Positions 41,360 through 52,600 of a stretch of 64,000 nucleotides of DNA are shown in pieces. Source of the stretch: Haemaphysalis longicornis. Lineage: Eukaryota; Arthropoda; Arachnida; Ixodida; Ixodidae. The notes beneath the pieces are model-generated. The model worked only from the letters and a program-made list of their open reading frames with translations, had not been told where the DNA came from and made no database searches. The stretch lies in the NCBI GenBank assembly GCA_013339765.2, contig CM023453.1, forward strand, positions 90,546,118 through 90,610,117, read 5' to 3'. A program made the translations under genes and the position numbers. Numbering within the stretch: the stretch's first letter is position 1; every line of letters starts with the position of its first letter.

Positions 41360-42260
41360 CAAGGAAGACGGCCCCGCCAAGTTCCGAGGATTGTTTGCGT
41401 AGCGGAAGACGAAGGGACCATTAGTGTCGTGTGACCCCACAGCAGCGGCGGCTTTTCCGTGAGATCCCTTTTTCGCGCGCCGCTGTGAGAACGGCTGCAT
41501 TTCGGTAGCCGCCGCTTTTCGCCAAGGCCCTTCGGAAACGGTATGTGTACTCGCCGCCACGTGCTTCCACACAGGCTTTTGACCTGTAGGTAATGCGCCT
41601 AATCGATTATTTGGCAAATGGTTGAGTGGGAGCTGTCAACGCGAAGTTGGGCCCTTACTCACGCTTGTATGAAAGCTGGAGGGTCATGCCCGAGGGAGAG
41701 TAATACCGAAGTCTTATAAAGCTGAACTTGGCCGCAGAACTAGCGCTCATGGCTGAGCTCTCAGCTAGGCAGTTCCCGGCAAGGCAAGAGACTCGGCTGT
41801 TGAAGCTAGGTTGGGATTTGTCAGCCACCTAAGCGAGAAGCAGATTTGAGGATTGCGTCGGAAGTTAAGGGTACAGCTGTGTACCGGTCAACTAGACGGG
41901 TCTGGCGGCAGGAACAGAGTCCCTGCCGCCGTCGCTCGAGTGGTTTGCGCACTCTCCGACCATAGGAGATTTAGACGGAGTTGAAAACCTCGAGTGACTT
42001 GTACACACTTGGGCAATTGTTTAACTTGAAGTTCGAAGTTTTTCCTTATTATTACTCATGTACCCAGATATTTCAATGTAAATAGTTGTATATAAATTCT
42101 TCGTTTCCGTTCATCAAATTCAAACGCCTCGAGTTCGTCAATTCGACCGCGATCTCTAAGAACTTCAACACCATCGCGCTTCGAGCCTCTTTACAAGTCA
42201 ACCAGCGCCCGGGCTACTGGGTGCCTGATCGGCACCAGACTTCGGAGAAACGAACATCCT
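41360..42260 (+). repeat. ~0.9-kb LTR-like repeat, copy B
   Basis: Colinear with 36390-37265, diverged by substitutions and small indels. Both share CCAAGTTCCGAGGAT at the left, TATAA-rich and AACTAGACGGGT landmarks, and CGAACATC at the right. In both copies the same frame is open near the right end (TIALRAS...VPD), 42086-42280 here and about 37110-37245 in copy A. Confidence 0.5.
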
Positions 42261-44570
42261 CAATCTTTACTGAACCTTAGCCATAACCATTTTCGCTGTA
42301 AAATCTTTCGGCCCGCATGTTGCGTACATGAGGGGTATCGAGTTCCTCATGTGCGTCAAAGCGGGCAATCCCACGTCATATCCCGTTTACTTAATCAACC
42401 GTGGCGCCCGGCCATTCAATCCACCAAGCAATACAAATTCCAAACACACTGCTTCTTATTGCATGAAACAACTGTATTCGGCAAGAGCAAATGTAAGTTA
42501 AGGGTTCGATTTCTTTCTCACCGTATGAGTGCGAGACAATACACAGAATGCTGGTTGGCCAAGACGCCGACTCCAGGTCAACGTGATACTCCTCCAAGAA
42601 GGTAGCGTAGAAGAATCCTGGAGGGGGTCATCATGACCACCGTGAAAAATGCCGCCAAACTGCCAGCGGTGGCCATGCACCAGAACACGGTCCATGCTTG
42701 TTCTTTAGGGTGAGGGCATAAAGTTGGTGCACGTTTACTCTGCAACGTCTGAAGCAAATACGCACTCTTAAACAGGGTGAAAGGCTTAACACTCTTTCGG
42801 GAACTTGGGAAATATTGACGAGTCAGAGCGATGCACGGGCTTTAATTCTTTTGTAGTGGTATCAATGGCATCTTGGCAAAAACATAAATCATTTTCCCTT
42901 ACACTGGTTTGTCTACTGGTAATATCTGATGAGATCTCTGGCACACGGTGCGTGGGAAAAACCGGCCTTCCATTGTATCTAAAAGGTTACTTAAAACCTA
43001 CCAAAAATGACCAAAAATCATCCGCATAAATAAGACAAACCATGCATAGAATATGAATCAAGAGTGCAATAGGACACCTTTATTTTGTTAACCACTAATC
43101 GGAATGGATTTAGATCGTACGTAGATGTGTTTACGTAGTTCGCAACAAACTGTAACAAGGGTTCGTTCTTCGTTTGAGATGCGGGTCTTTGAAGGTGGGC
43201 CGATGAATTCCACCAAGGGTAGACTCCCTTCGCAGTTTTCGCGTTTCTGGGAAGGTTTTGGGAAGGGACGGTGAATTTTTATATTTTCATAGATATCCTT
43301 TAAAGGAAGTGAATAAAAGGTGGAAATAATACTGCAAAGTGCTCGAAGACTTTTACGATCCCTACTCTTTTTATCAAATTCAATGGTTTCGGGTTATAGT
43401 GAACAAAGGTTTGCGCCACTCTTTAATCTTGTTAGTTTTATAGCGCGCAGTAGGGTCTAGTGAAATATTTGACGTCCCATACATGAGAGGAAGCCAGTGT
43501 AGTGCCAAACTTTTACATGAACAAAGAGTGTTCTATTCATTGTAACGAACGCTCAAAAGGAAATTTAAGAGCACGCTGTGGACGTAAACTGCAGACGAGG
43601 TAACTACACCATTTAACTCATCCTCAGAAAGCAGCCATAGCCTTTACGTGGGGCACAATAAATGGAAGATAATTTTTGCCTCAGATTGACTCCATTTTGT
43701 GCACATCAAAGTATAACAGCCTAATGTCAAGCATAGTCAGTAAACTACAAAATACTCAAAGCTAAAGGACGAAGTTTCGTTTGACAGTACGTTGAATCAT
43801 TTCAGGAATCCAAAGAAGTGTCTTAAGTATTCAATTCCTCAGGCCACACCCCAGTCGTGCAACTAGCGGGATCGTTGAGCAAACTTTTATATCATTACGA
43901 CCCGACGTAGTTTTTCTACTCAGTCTTCATCTGGAAACAGCGCAACACGGTCGAGGACGGAAGAAGTAGACAAGACGAGCGCTGACTCACAACCGGTTTT
44001 TATTTCATTAAAGCGCATAATTTATCACTTTGGCTTCAAAGGAAAAAAAAAGATGAAGGAGAAAAAACACCCAACAGCAACCCTAGCGGGCACACTCTCG
44101 CCTCCGTGTTTTCAGATGTTTTCAGGTGTTTCCAGATGTCACCTTACCAACTCGCCCCGCTTTCCCCCCTTCTACTCAGTCTCTTGCTCAGTTTCATAGA
44201 GAGCTCTCCACACGTGTTCATACCAGACTGCGGAAATTCCTCCCAAGACGATACAGCTTACCCAGTTGTGCTCCGCTCCATCCTTGCTTTCGCCAGGCGT
44301 GCCATTGTCCAGCTTTCGGAAAGTGTGTGCTTTGCAATCTGAGTCATCGACACTAGAATATAACCAATGAATCTCTCTGTGTAATTCTACGCTTTTCTTA
44401 AGTTCCTTTTGAGGGGGAGGTAAGGTCATTGCTTAAGTAAAATAACGAACCGAAGGTTTTTTTTTGTTCCTAGGGTCTCAAACTCACTCAAGCGCGATTT
44501 CAGTGGGAGGAATATTTTAAAATCACCAGCACTGCAAGAACTGCGAGAGAGACACAGAAACATTGATTTT
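42261..44570. other. mostly unassigned; repeat trace at 43930-44020
   Basis: GAGGACGGAAGAAGTAGACA and AGACGAGCGCTGACTCACAA at 43953-43997 recall a short motif that is, from memory, common in tick genomes at ends of retroelements. The family is not certain. No supported gene. Confidence 0.35.
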
Positions 44571-45142
44571 GTGTTCTTGAAACATGTCTTTGCTCCAACC
44601 ACGGGGCCAACGATAGGGACCGTTTCACTCAATACGCCTCCGTATCCTCGTTGCCCGCTTCAGAGCACCCAATATGCGGAGCACGTAAGATATGAACGTT
44701 ACCGGGCAACATGCAAGGCCAGTGTTCGACGACATTCGGATGACAAAATAGCGAGCTACTTTGTTCTTCTGCCACCCAACGACAAAAGAACTAGGTGGGA
44801 ATACCAGGACGACGTCTGCCGCACAGCGGTTTCTTTGTTGACGGTAAGCGCATGGAGGGAAAGGTTTACAGCTGTAACCCGAAAATATGCCGCTGTTCCG
44901 TTTACATCAGTGCACCTGCGGGCACGCTTTCTGCCTGCACATTTGGCCTGCGTACCACCTGTTGCTTGCCTGGTGACATGGGCAGGATATGCATTCTAAA
45001 AAGCAAAAGAAGAGCGTATTTGGGAAATGCAGCTATTCCGGCCATCACGAAGCAGGTTCTTCGTATAATTTTTCGCTCTGTCTGCATTTATACAAAGCTG
45101 AAAAAGTTGTTTTCCAAGGGCTGTTCGGTTTTAGACGTGTGA
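44571..45142 (+). pseudogene. possible cysteine-rich secreted-type peptide, broken
   Basis: Two overlapping plus-strand frames (44571-44999 and 44795-45142) read together as RWEYQDDVC in the first and GFFVDGKRMEGKVYSCNPKI, CRCSVYI, ACTFGLRTTCCLPGDMGRIC in the second. The cysteine spacing loosely recalls small cysteine-rich tick salivary peptides (for example the 8.9-kDa group), as an impression and not a motif match. I see no signal peptide, and a frameshift or unrecognised intron would be needed near 44830. It could equally be chance. No other gene adjoins it. Confidence 0.25.
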
Positions 45143-46659
45143 ATGTTCCACGCATGTGAATTACTCAGGTTGTCTTCCATATCTTCCGGCGTATAAGTCG
45201 CCGTTTAATAGCGATTCCTTCGTTGGTGCTCTTTATACGATGGGGCGACATAACCGTATATTTTTATTTGCAATGTAGAAGCAGTAGCCTGACATTTTAA
45301 TCATTTCCACATTTTCATCAATAGGAGGCGCCACAGAGCTGTTCATTGTAACAAGTGCCTTTCTCTATTCTACAATTATAGATCAGCTGGCGCCGAAAAT
45401 GATTTCCCCGCGGCCAGAACAAACAGCTTTTATGCTTGATGGCAAGCACCTTTGGAAGAGCGCTTGAAAACCTCCATAGAGACTGGAAAACCACAATTTA
45501 CATGAATAGGATGGCGTTGGTATGTGATTGGAGGTGCTCACACAACGCCTGTTGATGCGCATTGACTTCATCAGGATTGAATGTGCCTGCAAGGACAGGG
45601 TTAAGGGCTTAAGTAGGAATGCTTTTGTCACCGACCGCATGCTGTGGTGTTATAAAGAGGCTTATTTGCATTGCCTAATGGTAGGTAGCTCATTGAAGGT
45701 GGCCGGCAAGAGCTCATTCCGTCGGGACGAATGCATGCAAGCCGTCTTCTGCCTCCTTATCTGCCGGTAACACGTGTCCTTGTCACATACCCGGCAGCGG
45801 AATGATCGGTTGACGCGAAAGCGGAACAGTCCGGGCCATAGTTTGTTTTCCGGCGACCCACCGCAGCAGCACAGTTTGTGTCATTTATCTTTTGCCCTGG
45901 CACGTGCACGAAGCGCATCAGGTGCGCCACAGAAACCCCAAGGAGAATTGTGTTCATGCGAGTGACGGGAGCTAGTTGCTTGCTACTAGCCTTTTTTGAG
46001 TACGGAATTGTCAGGTTTTTTTTTATTTCGTGTTTGTACCGAAATGTTTAGTTTGAACGAACTCTCGTTGGCAGACAGCAGCTACGTATGTGACTCAAGT
46101 TGGTTATGTGCTAGGATAGGAGGTCACAGACCTCGCAAGTGGAACTGCGTCAAGTAAAGGGCGCGAAACCAATAATTAAAATGAACGTAACAGAAATTTT
46201 CCGTCTCAGATATGGGTAAGCAAGAGACAAGATACATGACGTAGCTGAAGTGGGCTATGCAAACGTGTGACCCCGGATAATGAAGTGAACTTGCTGTACA
46301 ACTGGCTTGGTTCGCGTACCGGTGTTCAAGATACCAAGTGGCCCTAACCGCATGAGACCCGGTGGTGCCTACTCTCGTAAAGCCATTTTTATTGGGGCTG
46401 GGAAGCCACAAAAATTAAACAAACAGCGCGAACGGTCTCATATCAAGAAAGTGGTCGGGAAGCAGACGAAGTGTGACTTAATGGTGAAATCGTATTCAGA
46501 AAGCTATATATGAGATGTGCGGCCATGAGAGAAGTAGCAGAGGACATGTTAATAGGCCTTAAGATATGAGACGCGATAGCATGCGGCTACAGTGTCTGGA
46601 CAAATTTGATAGAAATTATTAGTAAGTGTGATTCGAAGTATATTATGACATCGCAGGGA
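45143..46659. other. no gene recognised
   Basis: Small frames on both strands, none with splice signals or family motifs that I can support. Confidence 0.45.
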
Positions 46660-46910
46660 AAGCACTGTTCGTAATAAAATGTACTAACAGGCAAATACAA
46701 TCCGGCAGCTAAGGGAGTTCCAATGTCCAAGGAACAGCGCGCGCGTCCGCAAGGTTCTCAGCGTCGTCGTCACCTTTATCCAAGGCTATGTACCAGCTTA
46801 GCTTCCGATCAGTGCAGCGGCGCGTATCCCTGGAGGGGAGGTTGGCCATAACAACACCTGGATAATCTTCGCTCCTTCATTGAAGTCCTTTTCTTCGCCA
46901 AGGTGCAAGA
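46660..46910 (-). repeat. inverted-repeat arm, left of Gypsy pol
   Basis: Reverse complement of 50450-50700 with scattered differences. Shared blocks include GAGGTTGGCCATAACAACAC, CTTCATTGAAGTCCTTT and TCTCAGCGTCGTCGTC. It lies just past the 3' end of the minus-strand pol gene, where an LTR would be expected. Confidence 0.7.
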
Positions 46911-46969
46911 GCCCGTGCCATGACCTCCGGCGGCGAGAGCACCGGCCCGGTACAAACTACGGGACAAGG

Positions 46970-48348
46970 TTAGAGGCAGCTTGGATCGCGGGAATAGAAC
47001 GGTTTCAGACGGGAGACATGCACAAGTTGCGACGTTGAATGAGATGACGGCGATGGTGGGAGGGTTCCAATTTCGTACGTCACGGGAGTTACCAAGCGTA
47101 GGATGCGGTAAGGGCCCGTGAAACAGCCCAGCAATTTTTCAGACAGGCTGACGTGGCGCGATGGGGTCCACAGGAGCACTAAAGTGCCAGGGACCTCGCG
47201 ATTATGAAGTACAAATTGCGATGATGCTGGTCATAGCGCCCCTTCTGGGCTGCTTGTGCTGTCGATATCCTGGCGCAGGCTACCTGGCGGGTCAAATCAG
47301 CGTGCGCTACCGTGTCTAGCGCATATTCGGTTGTCTACGTCCCCAAGTTAGGCAACACGGTGTCCAATGGCAAGGCAGGGTCGCGTCCAAAAAGGAGAAA
47401 GCAAGGAGAGTAGCCAGCATTGTTGAGGCGAGAGTCATAAGCAAATGTAACCTAGGGTAGTGGTACGTCGAAGTCACGGTGGTCGGCGGAAACATACATG
47501 GCGAGCATGTCCGTGAGCGTCTTGTTAATGCGCTCAGTAAGACCGTTAGTCTGTGGGTGATATGTGGTTGTAACGTTAGGCTTGGTACGGCAGGAACGAA
47601 GGAGGTGATCAATAAGTTGAGACAAGAAGTACCGCCCACGGTCCGTAAGAAGTTGACAAGCATCCCCCTGGTGCAAGATAAAACCATGTAGGCGGAAATC
47701 GGCTACTTGTGTGGCACAGCTGGTGGGGAGGGCACATGGGAAAGCGTAACGCGTTGCATAATCTGTGGCGACAGCAATGCACCTGTTTCCCGACCGGGAC
47801 AAGGATGGGCCGAAAAGGTCCAATCCTACACTGAAGAATGGTTCTGCGGGGACATCGATTGGTTGAAGGGTTCCGGCTCGGAAGCAATCGAGGCGTTTTG
47901 CGGCGTTGCAAAGGTCGCAAGCCGTGACGTATCACCTCACAGACCAGTAAAGGCCCGGTCAGTAAAAGCGCCGACGCACGCCGTGGTACGTCCGAGCCAC
48001 GCCGAGGTGACCAGCTGTAGGCGCGTCGTGAAGCTCACGGAGGACGTCACAACAGAGATGCTGAGGCACAGCAAGTAGCTCATCAGGTCCATCCTTACAA
48101 ACGTTTCGGCGGAACAAGACGCCATCACGTGCCATAAATGCACGCGTATAGGGGTCGGCCGGATCGGAGCTGAGACGTTCGATTATCTTGCAAAGAGGCG
48201 GATCATGGCGCTGATGGTCAGCAATGCTGAGCAAGTCCGACAGAGTGAATACGCTGGAGTCTTCATCATTGTCTCGAGTGTCAGGAGGGTCAACAGGGTG
48301 CCGAGACAGGCAGTAGGCGTGCCTGTGCATTGGACCAGACTTGTACAC
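46970..48348 (-). pseudogene. Gypsy integrase region, decayed
   Basis: Frame 48348-47959 ends with the zinc-domain start ELHDAPTAGHLGVARTYHGV. Frame 47823-47452 holds the core with MDLFGPSLSRSGN (Asp), LLTDRGRYFLS (Asp) and NGLTERINKT (Glu). Frames 47687-47316 and 47179-46970 give the C-terminal part, including a GPY/F-like FTGPYRILRLV and VSRLKPFYSRD. Several frameshifts separate them. Catalytic residues can still be read, but no continuous protein exists. Confidence 0.82.
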
Positions 48349-48429
48349 GACCCAATAATCGTATTCCTATAGCCGTAATGCCGAACGACCAAGTCGTCCG
48401 GTGGATTCCTTTAGAGTAAGAAGTAAGCA

Positions 48430-49235
48430 TTAAGCATGGTGATCCGTAACTAGAGCGAATGATTTGCCGTACAAGTACTGACGGAACTTGCTAACAGCCC
48501 GTGCAAGTGCGAGGCATTCACGCTCAGTGACAGAATAGTTGCGTTCGGCAGGGCTCAAAAGGCGACTGGCATACACAAAAACTCTGGTGCGACCGGCCTG
48601 TTGCTGGACCAATACAGCTCCTATGCCAAGCCCACTTGCATCAGTACGAACTTCTGTCGGGGCCGTATCATCGAAACGGGACAAAATTGGACTAACGGCT
48701 CAGACGGTCAATGAGAGAGGACAAAGCCGTGGCTTGCGCGGAGCACCACGAGAATGAGGTAACGGCCTTCAGCAGATCTTGGAGCGGGCGGGCTATGTCA
48801 GCGAAGTTTTTCATGAAGCGGCGGAAGTGAGAACATAGGCCGACAAAGCTGCGAACGTCTTTCGCAGATCGAGGGACAGGAAACTCTTTGACGGCGAGCA
48901 CCTTGCTAGGGTAAGGTCGCACACCATGAGCGTCAACTACATGTCCAAGATCTTAAGTTGTGGGTGGCCGAAATGGCATTTGGACGCGTAGAGCTGGAGG
49001 CCGGCACGGCGGAAGACCACAACGATGTCCGAAAGACGTTGGAGGGCTGTCTCGAATGTGGATACAAACACGATGGCGTCATCCAAGTACCAGATGCAGG
49101 TTGACCACTTGAAACCGCGCAAAGCGAGTCGATGATCCTTTCGAACGTCACAGGTCCATTACAAAGACCGAACAGCATAACCTTAAATTGGTACAAGCCG
49201 TCCAGCGTCAGACAAGCGGTCTTTTCCCTGTCCAT
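48430..49235 (-). pseudogene. Gypsy RT core and RNase H, decayed
   Basis: Frame 49235-48933 gives FKVMLFGLCNGPVTFERI (motif B). Frame 49122-48937 gives CIWYLDDAIVFVST (motif C, catalytic DD kept). Frame 48922-48692 gives KDVRSFVGLCSHFRRFMKNF (connection). Frame 48684-48430 gives RNase H: VRTDASGLGIGAVLVQQQ (Asp), VTERECLALARAV (Glu) and LVTDHHA (Asp). The sequence stops at DHHA and the next ~80 bp are lost or scrambled. Overlapping frames reflect small indels. Confidence 0.82.
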
Positions 49236-49314
49236 GGCGTAAACAGCAGTCTGTCAGTAGCGAGGTCGTAGGTCAACAAACGAGAAATAGGACGCACCGT
49301 GAAGGCAATCGAGG

Positions 49315-50476
49315 TCATCGTCTATACGATGGGGGCGGGTAAAAGTTCTTCTTAGTTATTTTATTCAGATGCCAGTAGTGGACGCAGAAACGCCACGTAC
49401 TATCTTCCTTTTGTACCAAGATAACTGGTGACGCCCATGGGCTTGAAGAAGGTTCAATGACATCCTTGTTCAGCGTTTTCTCTATCTCGTTTTGTATGAT
49501 TGCTCGTTTCGTATGAGACACCCGCTATGATCACCAGTGTATAGGGCCCGCATCGCCGGTGTTGGTGATGTGCCTTACCTCCGAAGTCTGGCCTAACGGA
49601 CGGTCGTATAAATCAAAGATGTCCCGATAGGATGTGAGTAGCTCGTGCAGATGGGGAGATTGTGAGGCGGAAAGGTCCGACGACATCATCTTTGTTAAGT
49701 CGTCGGAGTTCGGCGGATGATCTTTCAGACCGTCGGGAGCACTTGGGGGGACATCAGTGGGCACAGAAAAGAGCTGGCATCCATCGAGGGGACACACAAT
49801 GGCCAGTGACATCCCCTGTGGAAGCACTTCGTAGGAAGGACCAACATTCAAGAACGCCAAGCTTAGTTGATTTTCGGCTACCGAGACGACTGTATCAGGA
49901 AGCGCTACATTTTGTCGTAGGACATCAGTAATAGGGGAAACAATGTGCTCACCGTCCGGTACACGTAGGCACGGGGACAAAGAGCGAGGTCGTAGGTTAT
50001 GGCTTTTGGAGCTGATCGGAGGTGTTCGGCAGAGCATAAACGAGAAATAGGACACAGCGTGGCGGCGTGGTCAGTAAGTAAAGTCCAAGAAAAATGTCAT
50101 GAGCGCATGCGTCCAGGACGGTGAATAGGACTGGAAGTTTGTGTCCCGCGATCCCAACTCGCGCAGTGCACGGACCTGCTACGGTGGGCGTCCGGCCGTC
50201 GGCGACTCGTGCCATGTTAGACGGGGCAGGCGTCATAACTTTGTGCAGACGGCGGTGAAGGTGCGAGCTCATGACGGAAATATTCACACCTGTGTCTATT
50301 AGGGCGTCCACACAAATACCGTCAATATCAACTTCAAAGAGATTGTGTTTCGGTGTAATAGTGAAGAGAGAATTTCGGGCCTGGTCGGAAATGCAGCATC
50401 TCCTCCGGGAGCTGCATGAGCTATTTTCCCGGAGGGGTAGCTGCGCAAGAAGGAGGCGGGAAGGAAAGGACTTCAA
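49315..50476 (-). pseudogene. Gypsy protease and start of RT, decayed
   Basis: Frame 50476-49997 holds a retropepsin with VDALIDTGVNISVM (catalytic DTG) and a second-lobe-like HDIFLGLYLL. Frame 50055-49531 is the spacer with SYRDIFDL and LGQTSEVRHI typical before RT. Frame 49521-49315 starts RT: DVIEPSSSPWASPVILVQKE and FCVHYWHLNKITKKN (the usual VDY is VHY). Frameshifts separate the three. The protein would process and copy the element's RNA if intact. Confidence 0.82.
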
Positions 50477-50700
50477 TGAAGTACCAAAGATTATCCGGGT
50501 GTTGTTATGGCCAACCTATCCTCCAGCGATACGCGCTACTGCACTGATCGGAAGCCGAGCTCGTACATTGCCTTGGAAAAAGGAGACGACGACGCTGAGA
50601 GCCTTGCGGACGCACGAAATGTTCCTTGGACATTAGAGCTGCGTTATCAACCGGCTTGTATTTGCCTGTTAATACATTTTATTACGAACAGGGCCTTCAA
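50450..50700 (+). repeat. inverted-repeat arm, right of Gypsy pol
   Basis: Counterpart of 46660-46910 in the opposite orientation: AAGGACTTCAATGAAGTACC, GGTGTTGTTATGGCCAACC, GACGACGACGCTGAGAGCC, then TTGCCTGTTAATACATTTTA. It begins at the protease end of the pol reading. Confidence 0.7.
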
Positions 50701-52399
50701 TATATTCTGCAAACGTTTCATTGGAACCAGACTCGGCGCATAGCGCAAGGCATTAATTTTCAGTTCGAGCTTGCTGCGGTTACCTGGGAACCGAAGATTC
50801 CAGAAGTAATTTGTGTATTAATCTAACTTGACGTTAATTTGAAACCACAATTTCTTATTAAGAAGCATTTCCATTTGTTACTCGTCGTAATTTAGGCTTG
50901 CCATTTGCTTTAGACAGCAAGCGCACCGTGGCAATGGCCTCTTTATGTACCCGTAGGTGACGCAGTGTTGGCGCCGAAATCAGTTCCCGCAGGACAGGCG
51001 CTGTGCTGTGATGGCGTCATTTCCAGGCATGACTGGTGCCGGTGTCTACCAAGTTCCGCGCGCGCACCTCCGGAATGAACTAAATTTTCTCCAAATCACG
51101 TGCCCTCCTTTTCTTGTCTGTCAAAGTACCATTCCGGGCCCTCTTCCCGACTCCATTAATTTACCGTGAACTGCGAAACCACCAGAAGTCTCGTATGGGG
51201 CTTTCAGTTTCGGTCACGCGCTTCCGGCTGGCAAAGCGTCTGTGTGCCCATTGGCAATTTTGATGTTTCATGACAGCGTAGGCCTGACCTTGCTGTTCAA
51301 CAACAATATGGCTTGTAGGTCACGCTCTCTGTGACTGGCTAAGACGGCATAACGTAATATAAGCAGCTGGCGGGAAGGTTTACGCCACACATTGACAACG
51401 TCAGCCTGCGTAACAGTGACATGACCTTACGTAACGACTTGCAAATGGTGGCTGCCATCGCCGTGAAATAGAGCAAAAAATTTCACAGTATATCGAAACG
51501 CCGCCTCCTTTCCACCATATTCCAGTTTCGGGTGCGGGCGATTCCACCTTCACGCAAGCTTTGTTCTGGCTACCGCCGTCGCCGTTTCCGATACGTGGTA
51601 ATGACGTCTTTTTCGGACGCTTTATCAGCATGGGTAATAGTCACTGCAGCTTAGACGGCTAGCGTCCATGTAAAAGAGATTATTCAGTCCAGTACCGCTT
51701 TCTCGTGAAAAATGTGGCTGCAGTAGCCTGTTCTCTCGTGTTGGCCGTATCGTACGCGTACGTGGAAAAGGTAAAATCAGATTCCTAGTTTTCCGCCAAT
51801 AGTCTTGATACGTTGAGACTATGTTTGAGAGGGCCCTGTTCGTACGCTCTGTATAAAATGTCACCCTCAAACTGTGTGGTTCTGGTCTTCCGTAGTGTAT
51901 GTGCCATTCAGCAACGTCATCTAGTCATTTTCAGAAAACATACAGCCTCTTTTAAAGGTTTCTATGCCATTCCAAAAGTTTGTGGCCCACAAAGGATTCA
52001 AAGCAAGAGTTTGACGTTAAATTTCACCGTGTCGTTTTACAACAGCAGGTTACTTTCAGTTTTGCGGTATGAAACATTTCAGCCTCACCCGAGAAGTAAG
52101 CTTATGTTTTAAAGTTTTTGTAGCCTATAGCCATTTGGTATGGCCTAGATAAGGCTGTGCGCGGTTTTTTGTACTTTGAAAGTTTGTCGGCGTTCACCGT
52201 GGTTTTGAATCTTACAATAGTCTCGGCCAGCGGTACTCGCGAAAGTGAGGTACTGGCGAGTGGGCGGCTTCGACTTGGGTTCCAGTAGATTTCTCCGTCC
52301 TCGAGGGTACTCCAGCACTTTAGCCGCGGTTACTGTGCAAAGATGTTTACTCCTATAATAAACAGTCCCTCGTCAGTTGGAGGAGGCGAGCTACTGTAC
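50701..52399. other. no gene recognised
   Basis: Only short unsupported frames. Nothing in it matches the other repeats of the window. Confidence 0.4.
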
Positions 52400-52600
52400 T
52401 TTATATGGTGGTGGTGGTACCAAAAGATATGGCTCATGCCCACTCATCGGGCTTATATATAGAGAAATATATAGAGAGAGACAAAATTATATAGAGGGAG
52501 AAATTATACAGTAATTAAAAACACATTTAATTAATGAATATAAAATAGGCGTTTAGGGGTAAATATAAAGAGAAAAAAACTGCACAAAGATGACACGTAG
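52400..52600. repeat. A-rich repeat trace
   Basis: GGTGGTGGTGGTACC, GCCCACTCATCGGGC and a run of TATATAGAGA/GAGAGA look like a truncated element's 3' UTR, family unknown. Confidence 0.35.

Larger units (their letters stand above)
46950..50480 (-). mobile_element. degenerate Ty3/Gypsy-type element (pol only)
   Basis: The minus strand reads protease, reverse transcriptase, RNase H, zinc domain, integrase core and GPY/F in the Ty3/Gypsy order, across many frames. It is clearly older than, and different from, the 12.6- and 31.8-kb family. No gag and no matching direct LTRs are visible; inverted repeats flank it instead. Confidence 0.85.
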
